From Cyclobacterium sp. (GTDB lineage: Bacteria; Bacteroidota; Bacteroidia; Cytophagales; Cyclobacteriaceae): a stretch of DNA of 64,000 nucleotides. Position 1 is the first letter of the stretch, and each line of letters begins with the position of its first letter. Below are positions 58,233 to 64,000 of this stretch, piece by piece. The translations under genes were made by a program, and so were the position numbers. The notes beneath the pieces are model-generated. The model was not told the origin of the DNA. It ran no database searches and saw only the letters and a program-made list of their open reading frames with translations. The stretch covers positions 1-64,000 of the forward strand of contig NZ_JABURL010000106.1 in assembly GCF_014762705.1 (NCBI RefSeq), given 5' to 3'.

Positions 58233-59930
58233 TTAAATGGTTGGCAATTTCATAAATAATATGGGTTTTCCCTCCCCTTTGAATATTGCAATTGAAAAAC
58301 TTTTTGACGGATCATATTTGGTTGGTTTTTTGATCTCCTTATACAATTGGACAGGATCAATGACCCTCAACTGATGAAAGACGGATGCTTCATAATTTTC
58401 AGGTAAGGGTTTGGTGGTCTGAACACCCTTCGTTTGTGAAATTTGCGGTCGATAGGAAACCTGTACTTTACCCCCATTGGAATATTTAGCTTGAATGCCT
58501 TCTATTTTTTTCCCCGGTTTAACATATTTCTCATCATAATAGACATGGGTCATCAAGGTTACACTGTAGGTGGATTTTTTGAACAACCCCCCCGCTTCGG
58601 TTTCCCGTACTGTAAACCTGGCAAAATCGGCTGGTTGATAGTTTTCTATTTCAGCTTTTTCAATTTCCCTATCATCAATGGTGAATGAAATGTTCTTGGT
58701 CTTTTTCCATCGCTCAAAAACATCATCCTGAATCTTCTTTTTATCGGGAGGCCTTTCAAAATGAATACTTGTTTTCACTTCCGGATAGGCTTGCTGCAAG
58801 GCCAGCAATTTCTCAAATGCCAAATCATCAAAAAAAGGAAATGGCGTACTTTCTGACTTTTCTTTTTCATTTAAGCCAAGGAAAGCACTTCTAAGTCTTG
58901 GCAGGTCCAGTTTATTCAAATCCACTTCAAAGGGGTTTCCATCCTTGAACGCGCTGGCAAGGATTTGCTCATAATCGCTTGCTGTATGGTTTTGTTGGAT
59001 CCTTTCGAGGGAGGTTTGGCCGGACGACAAAAAAACCATCAGGAATCCTGCCACAATAACGCCGATTGATTTGACCAGCATGGTCTTAAGGAAGGAGCTG
59101 GATTGGCCCATCATGATTAACCTTCTTTTGGTGGCGGAGAAATTGAACGGACTACTGATCGATATAGCAGCTTCGTTCCCTGAAATTTTATGGATTAAAA
59201 GCCACTGGTAGGCAGCTTTGTTGCGGAATTTGGCAATTACAGCTGCATCGGCCATAAATTCATGATTCAGCTGCATCGCTTTTTTGTAAAGCAATAAAAC
59301 GGGGTTAAACCAAAAGACAACTTTTAGCACTTCCACAAACAATATGTCCCAACTGTGCCGCTGCCGAATATGGGTCAATTCATGAAATAAAATCTCATTT
59401 TCTATGGTCTTATTCTGGAAGGATGCTTTATCGACAAATAGAAAATGTAAAAAGGTAAAGGGCAGGGTGTCTTTCCTTAGTAAAACATAAGTACAATCCT
59501 TTTGCCTGAGGGTCAAATTATTTCGGATCAGGCGCCTGATTTGTACCAACTGAATAATAAACCGGACTAAAAAAAAGAAAAGGCCAGACAAATAAATCCC
59601 CATCAATAGGGTATTCCAGGGGACAGCAATATCCGATTGTGAAGGTAGGGGAGCTTCCCCTTCAGCCTGTAGCCCTCTTTGCGTTGGGAATGTATCGTTT
59701 TCTGAACTTATTTCACTGCTGAATGCGGCAGGCACCTTTTCTGGAAATAAATCTTCCCCGATTTGAAAGCCTAAGGGTACCTGAAGAAAGGGCACCATCA
59801 GGGAAAAACAAAGCGCAAAAATCAGGAAAAAACGGTTGAAGCCAAACATGCTCTCTTTCACCAAAAAGAGTCGATAAAAAGCATAAAAGATAAGCAAAGC
59901 AATCGTGGCCTTTAGGATAAATGTGATCAT
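58233..59930 (-). CDS. BlaR1/MecR1-like M56 membrane metallopeptidase
   Basis: This 565-aa protein has N-terminal membrane helices (about 1-20, 33-50, 105-128), a zinc peptidase motif LFHELTHIRQRHSWD near residue 187-201, a fourth helix near 275-295, and a long periplasmic C-terminal part without a penicillin-binding domain that I can recognise. In BlaR1/MecR1 the peptidase relays an envelope signal that inactivates BlaI. Here the signal is unknown. It overlaps the BlaI gene by four bases. Confidence 0.87.
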   Translation of the reverse strand: MITFILKATIALLIFYAFYRLFLVKESMFGFNRFFLIFALCFSLMVPFLQVPLGFQIGEDLFPEKVPAAFSSEISSENDTFPTQRGLQAEGEAPLPSQSDIAVPWNTLLMGIYLSGLFFFLVRFIIQLVQIRRLIRNNLTLRQKDCTYVLLRKDTLPFTFLHFLFVDKASFQNKTIENEILFHELTHIRQRHSWDILFVEVLKVVFWFNPVLLLYKKAMQLNHEFMADAAVIAKFRNKAAYQWLLIHKISGNEAAISISSPFNFSATKRRLIMMGQSSSFLKTMLVKSIGVIVAGFLMVFLSSGQTSLERIQQNHTASDYEQILASAFKDGNPFEVDLNKLDLPRLRSAFLGLNEKEKSESTPFPFFDDLAFEKLLALQQAYPEVKTSIHFERPPDKKKIQDDVFERWKKTKNISFTIDDREIEKAEIENYQPADFARFTVRETEAGGLFKKSTYSVTLMTHVYYDEKYVKPGKKIEGIQAKYSNGGKVQVSYRPQISQTKGVQTTKPLPENYEASVFHQLRVIDPVQLYKEIKKPTKYDPSKSFSIAIFKGEGKPILFMKLPTI

Positions 59931-60298
59931 GGCTTCTGGGATTTTATTTGTTCTTCAATAATTTTTTTCAGATCCTCCAGTTCCTTTGTGTCCAATTCCG
60001 TCTCTTTGGTAAAAAAGGAAGCAAATTGGGCCGGAGAATCATTAAAGAATCTTTTGATCATGGTGTTTACTTTTCTGGAGAAATAGTCATTCTTTTCCAC
60101 CACAGGGAAATAGGCCCGGGAGTTGCCGTATAACTCATAACGGATGGCCCCTTTTTCCTGCAATCTTTTGAGCAGGGTAGCCACCGTTGTATTTGCCGGC
60201 TTGGGCTCCGGATAGGAGGCCAGTATATCCTTCATAAAAGCCCTTCCTTTTTCCCAAATCAAATTCATAAGTTGCTCTTCAGCATTTGAAAGCTTCAT
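59927..60298 (-). CDS. BlaI/MecI/CopY family repressor
   Basis: This 123-aa protein has a winged-helix N-terminus (LSNAEEQLMNLIWEKGRAFMKDIL, landmark, then NTTVATLLKRLQEKGAI) and a helical dimerisation part. These repressors hold down their own operon and are cleaved or released via the partner peptidase. The gene is first in the two-gene operon with the M56 peptidase. No beta-lactamase gene is seen within the window. Confidence 0.93.
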   Translation of the reverse strand: MKLSNAEEQLMNLIWEKGRAFMKDILASYPEPKPANTTVATLLKRLQEKGAIRYELYGNSRAYFPVVEKNDYFSRKVNTMIKRFFNDSPAQFASFFTKETELDTKELEDLKKIIEEQIKSQKP

Positions 60299-60401
60299 GT
60301 TCTATTTTTTTAGATACTGATCTACAAATATAGAATATAAATTTTATCTCTCAAAAGGAATTTGTAATTTATTATTATAGTTAAAATAAAAAACAGAAGC
60401 T

Positions 60402-60479
60402 GACCTTTGGGGTTTTTCCAACCCCGAAGGTCTTTCCGCAGAACGTACACGAAAAAATCGTCGAGGTCTCAAAGACCTC
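60402..60479 (-). terminator. Two G+C-rich hairpins between operons
   Basis: GAGGTCT-CAA-AGACCTC (60463-60479) is followed on the minus strand by a T-rich run and fits the terminator of the HTH/TM gene that ends at 60478. A longer inverted repeat at 60402-60432 (GACCTTTGGGG / CCCCGAAGGTC with single mismatch) follows, again with T runs. A second terminator or a small repeat element is possible. Confidence 0.65.
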
Positions 60480-61722
60480 AACGGTTTAGGATGTCGCCCC
60501 CCGGATCTACCCAAAAAGTGGCAGGTTCCTGCAGCGGAAATACATGGATCAGTTTGGTGCTGAGCTCGGTGCGGTCAATTCCGGAAACTTCAAAAAGTAC
60601 TTCAAAATAGGCTGGTACCTCCCCCAATTGCCCGGCGATTTCACTTTCGATAGATTGCCGCAGAGAGGTATCCGTGAAGTTTTTAAGGCTCTGCGTGGCT
60701 CCGGTATCCCAAAGACCACAGAAAAGGTAAACCGTATTTTGGTTTGGACCAGGAAATTTGGCCATAAAGCCGTAATCGGTATGGTAGCCATCCGGATCAC
60801 CAGATGGAGAAAAAACCTGTCCTTCGGCAGCATCGCCTTTTTCCAAAATCAATGCTTCCCCTGCCTCGTCATAGGCAAACCGGGAGTAATTGAAATAATC
60901 CCTGAACAAACCCAATGTTTTGATCATGCCTACCACCACAAAATTCTGGTCCTGCAATTCTTTGGGATTGAAGCGGGAAATGGTCCGGATGGAAAAGAAA
61001 TGCCCGGCTGCGTCAAATAGGCGGGTGAGGTCTTTGATCCATTGCAAGCTGCCCCGAATAAGCAAGCCATAGGAAATAGGCGCGGTAAAAACTCCTTCCC
61101 GCTTGTCTGAATTCCGGAAAGTTTCAAACTCGGAAAAACTGTTGACCTGTGGATCCCGGATGGTTCTGTCCATTCCGTTTATGCTGTCCTGTTCCAGGTA
61201 AATAAACAAGTCTCCCAGGAAAACCGATGTGGGGTAACCATTCGTAACCAGATCCGACCATACGGTATCATGAAGCAAATTTCGGTTTTTTTGTCCCAAC
61301 TGAAACCAGGCAAGCAGCAAGCATAAAATTGTTGTGCCTAAAATCAAGGGTATCCGAATCCATTTCTTTTCTACCCATTGAAAAATAGCCAAGTTGCGCC
61401 TCCTTTTTTCTAAAACTATTCCGTAGCTACCTTTGGGCATGCTCATCAGGAAGGGGTCATTGCTTCCTTCATTGGCGTAATAATTCCCTAACTTCTCCCG
61501 CAGTTTATAGGCATAAACCCGAATCAAGGTGCTCTCAGATGGATCAAAATCAGGCCGCCCAAAAACCTCAGCCGCAATAACGGTCTCTTTGGGCACGTCC
61601 TCATCTAATGAACAACGCACCAGAAAGCGCAGCAAATTGGCATAGGTTGTTGATCGGCCAAAGTCCTTACTCTGTATGATCTTTTCAGTAAGTTCCAGAA
61701 TTTCAGCCTTGTCCATTCCCAA
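60478..61722 (-). CDS. Membrane-anchored HTH protein
   Basis: This 414-aa protein has an N-terminal winged-helix-like DNA-binding part (residues about 10-105, with LLRFLVRCSLDEDVPKET, RVYAYKLREKLGNYY). A single membrane helix lies near 127-146 (IPLILGTTILCLLLAWFQL as landmark), and about 260 extracytoplasmic residues follow. One-component membrane regulators of this type are encoded beside surface or respiratory gene clusters. It is divergent from the PSD1-type gene with a 139-base gap, so it probably regulates that gene. The signal is unknown. Confidence 0.7.
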   Translation of the reverse strand: MGMDKAEILELTEKIIQSKDFGRSTTYANLLRFLVRCSLDEDVPKETVIAAEVFGRPDFDPSESTLIRVYAYKLREKLGNYYANEGSNDPFLMSMPKGSYGIVLEKRRRNLAIFQWVEKKWIRIPLILGTTILCLLLAWFQLGQKNRNLLHDTVWSDLVTNGYPTSVFLGDLFIYLEQDSINGMDRTIRDPQVNSFSEFETFRNSDKREGVFTAPISYGLLIRGSLQWIKDLTRLFDAAGHFFSIRTISRFNPKELQDQNFVVVGMIKTLGLFRDYFNYSRFAYDEAGEALILEKGDAAEGQVFSPSGDPDGYHTDYGFMAKFPGPNQNTVYLFCGLWDTGATQSLKNFTDTSLRQSIESEIAGQLGEVPAYFEVLFEVSGIDRTELSTKLIHVFPLQEPATFWVDPGGDILNR

Positions 61723-61861
61723 CTTTTCTTTTTTTTCTTAAAGATAATCAATAACTTTAACAGTTAACAAAACGGTTTTTCGCCTTGGTAATTGGGCAAA
61801 TTTCCAATTATATTTGGAGATAGTCCAAAAGACAAAAACCTTGTTTATAAACCCAAATTAC

Positions 61862-64000
61862 ATGAGTCGTATTGCATTCAGAAATCTTTTGCCCATTATC
61901 GGTTTATCCATAGGCTGGATAAGCTGCGGTTGGGAGAAACCGGAAGCAATACAAGAGGCCTACCGTGATCTACCTGAAGCCATTGACTTCAATTACCATG
62001 TCAAGCCCATCCTTTCGGACAAGTGTTTTGCCTGTCACGGTCCTGATGCTGCCAATCAGGAAGCAGACCTCCGGCTGGATATAGAGGAGTATGCCTTAGC
62101 CAGCCTGAAGAGCAATTCGGGACATTATGCCATTGTACCGGGAAAACCAGGAAAAAGTAAACTCGTCGATCGCATCTTTTCGGTGGACCAGGAATTGGTC
62201 ATGCCCCCACCAGAATCCAATTTAAGCCTAAGCACAGAAGAAAAAGCCATTCTCACCAAATGGATAGAACAGGGCGCGGAGTACAAACCCCACTGGTCAT
62301 TTATTCCTCCGGCAAGCCCGAAAATCCCGGAGGTGGAAAACAAAGATTGGGCAAACAATGAAATTGATCATTTTGTGGCTTCCAGCCTGCAAAAATCAGG
62401 GCTACAGCCTTCTGATAAGGCAGCCAAGGAAATCCTTATCCGCAGACTTAGTTTTGACCTGACCGGCTTGCCCCCTTCTCTGGAAGAAATAGCACGTTTT
62501 GTGGCAGACAAATCCCCCAATGCTTATGAAAAACTGGTAGACAGGTTACTGGCTTCTCCAGCCTACGGGGAACGCATGGCGGCAGATTGGATGGATGTGG
62601 CCCGCTATGCAGATTCGGACGGCTACCTGGATGACAAGCACCGGGATTTTAGTCCTTACCGCGATTGGGTAATCGAAGCCTTCAACCAAAACATTCCCTA
62701 TGACCAATTCGTGACCTGGCAACTAGCCGGGGACCTGATTGAAAATCCAAGTCAGGAGAGCATACTGGCCACAGCTTTCAACAGACTTCATAAAAGAAAT
62801 TCAGAGGCCGGAATCGTATTTGAAGAGTACCGTGCTGAATATGTGGCAGACCGCACCAACACCGTTGGAAAAGCCATCCTCGGCCTGAGTATGGAGTGCG
62901 CCCGTTGCCACGACCATAAATATGACCCGATCAGCCAGAAGGAGTATTATGAATTTTCTGCCTTTTTTAACAGTACCAATGAGATCGGCACTGCTGTATA
63001 TGGCCCAGGCCAGGTGCCGGGTCCTTCCTTGCTATTGACCAGCGAGGAACAAGACAAAATCCTGAACTATATTGACAATGAACTTCAAACCAGGCAGTCC
63101 CGGCTTCATGAATTGGAAAACAAAAGCAATAAAGATCTCGAAACCTGGCTGGCAGGTCCGGAGAGCAATATCGCCTCCATTCAGCAGGGGCTAAAGAAAG
63201 GGCTGCGGGTGGCTTATGATTTTGACAATTTGCGGTCTGAGGCCAATCAAAAAGTTTTCAAAAGTCCCGGACTGGTTCCCCAAACAGCTCCTGCCATAAT
63301 CAGGGAGCCAGACATCCGGGAAGCTGCCAATGGCGTTTTCATCAACGATTTTACCACGCTCTCCCTTCCGGATAAAGTGGGCTGGTTTGACCAGACAGAC
63401 CCCTTTACGGTATCCCTCTCCGTATACCCGGACACCTTATATAAGGAAGCGGTTTTGTTTACCCATTGTGAAGATATCCGGCTGGGTTTAAAAGGTTACT
63501 CCTTATTTCTGGAAGACAACAAGCTGAATTTTATCATGGCCTTCAGCTGGCCCAGCAATGCCCTGCAGGTAAAAAGCAAGGAGCCAATTCCTGTAAAAAA
63601 ATGGTCTGATATCAGCATTACTTATGATGGCATGGGCAAAGCGGCCGGCATTGGCCTGTATGTAGACGGAAAAAAAGTACCGGTAACCGTAGAAGCAGAT
63701 CATATCTACAAATCCATTTTATTTGAACCGGATATTCACACCTATGGCTTCCGGGGATTTGTCCTCGGGGTGAGGGACAAGATGAAAACCTTTCTAAATG
63801 GAGGTCTCGACGAGCTGAAAATCTATGACAGGGCTTTGACCGGGCTGGAAATCTTACATGCAGCGGACCCCAAAAAGGCCCAGGATCTGATCGATAAGCC
63901 GTGGGAAGGAAAAAACAATGAAATCCTGCAGCAACATGTCTTCCAAACACAAAATGCTGAAGCCAGGAAGCTGAAGTCGGAGCTGCTCCAATTGAGAAAA
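61862..64000 (+). CDS. PSD1/DUF1549 planctomycete cytochrome C protein (3' end outside window)
   Basis: 713 codons without a stop. The N-terminus has a lipoprotein-like signal (WISCGWEK, lipobox ISC at residue about 20-22). A cytochrome C-like motif CFACHG follows near residue 55, and a second CARCHDHKYDPIS near residue 350 lies in the DUF1549 domain (landmarks RRLSFDLTGLPPS, DWMDVARYADSDGY). A LamG/concanavalin-like insert (residues about 500-650) follows. The rest (DUF1553 expected) lies outside the window. Members are often next to sulfatases or sugar catabolism genes and may oxidise sugar-derived substrates. Confidence 0.9.
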   Translation, partial: MSRIAFRNLLPIIGLSIGWISCGWEKPEAIQEAYRDLPEAIDFNYHVKPILSDKCFACHGPDAANQEADLRLDIEEYALASLKSNSGHYAIVPGKPGKSKLVDRIFSVDQELVMPPPESNLSLSTEEKAILTKWIEQGAEYKPHWSFIPPASPKIPEVENKDWANNEIDHFVASSLQKSGLQPSDKAAKEILIRRLSFDLTGLPPSLEEIARFVADKSPNAYEKLVDRLLASPAYGERMAADWMDVARYADSDGYLDDKHRDFSPYRDWVIEAFNQNIPYDQFVTWQLAGDLIENPSQESILATAFNRLHKRNSEAGIVFEEYRAEYVADRTNTVGKAILGLSMECARCHDHKYDPISQKEYYEFSAFFNSTNEIGTAVYGPGQVPGPSLLLTSEEQDKILNYIDNELQTRQSRLHELENKSNKDLETWLAGPESNIASIQQGLKKGLRVAYDFDNLRSEANQKVFKSPGLVPQTAPAIIREPDIREAANGVFINDFTTLSLPDKVGWFDQTDPFTVSLSVYPDTLYKEAVLFTHCEDIRLGLKGYSLFLEDNKLNFIMAFSWPSNALQVKSKEPIPVKKWSDISITYDGMGKAAGIGLYVDGKKVPVTVEADHIYKSILFEPDIHTYGFRGFVLGVRDKMKTFLNGGLDELKIYDRALTGLEILHAADPKKAQDLIDKPWEGKNNEILQQHVFQTQNAEARKLKSELLQLRK

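Overview
The window comes from a Bacteroidota chromosome, most likely order Cytophagales and close to Cyclobacteriaceae. That is an inference from gene content: a DUF4221 lipoprotein, a BlaR1/BlaI pair, a PSD1-type planctomycete cytochrome protein, TAnnTTTG-type promoter elements and weak ribosome binding sites. Most of it (about 3693-52375, 48.7 kb) is one integrated siphovirus-like prophage lying between two stretches of host DNA.

Left host flank (1-3692). This is a worn accessory region: an addiction-module antidote pseudogene with three in-frame stops, a lipoprotein, a truncated acetyltransferase-like ORF with a small partner ORF, an unusual array with a 21-bp period (2172-2516), and an intact YihY/BrkB-family membrane protein. 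An intrinsic terminator at 3643-3673 points leftward and appears to be the original terminator of the tRNA-Leu gene that now sits 48.7 kb away.

Prophage (3693-52375). A 16-bp direct repeat (TGTACCAGGAGCGGGA) occurs at 3693-3708 and again at the 3' end of tRNA-Leu(UAA) at 52360-52375. The layout is: a leftward HTH repressor; a rightward early operon (small DNA-binding protein, LuxR-type regulator, small proteins, a 960-aa primase/SF3-like helicase, a small lipoprotein and a membrane protein); a leftward cargo cassette (10.3-15.5 kb) with a HEPN-like protein, a helicase-less ISP-type nuclease-methyltransferase and a DUF4145 protein; a non-coding control region (15.7-16.1 kb) with GGTTACA palindromes and a repressor-like operator overlapping a promoter; then the rightward late region. 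The late order is unusual: collagen-like Asp-box fibre, beta-helix spike, S49 protease, major capsid protein, glycosyltransferase-like protein, PLD-like protein, terminase, portal, head-tail genes, tape measure, distal tail protein, holin, DUF5675 protein, spanin-like protein, baseplate/adhesin, beta-propeller protein. Leftward accessory insertions interrupt it: a frameshifted gene at 31.3-31.8 kb and a RadC / ArdC-like / coiled-coil cassette at 37.1-38.6 kb. The leftward tyrosine integrase lies directly downstream of the tRNA.

Right host flank (52376-64000). It holds tRNA-Leu(UAA), tRNA-Gly(GCC), mutS, a TrmH-family RNA methyltransferase, an NlpE/META lipoprotein, a DUF4221 lipoprotein, a BlaR1-like M56 peptidase with BlaI, a membrane-anchored HTH protein, and a divergent PSD1/DUF1549 cytochrome protein that runs off the window.

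The parts most worth attention are the restriction cassette, whose specificity region is strikingly AT-rich; the paired restriction and anti-restriction cargo; the change in the genes upstream of int caused by integration; the palindrome cluster before the late promoter; and the 21-bp periodic array in the host flank.
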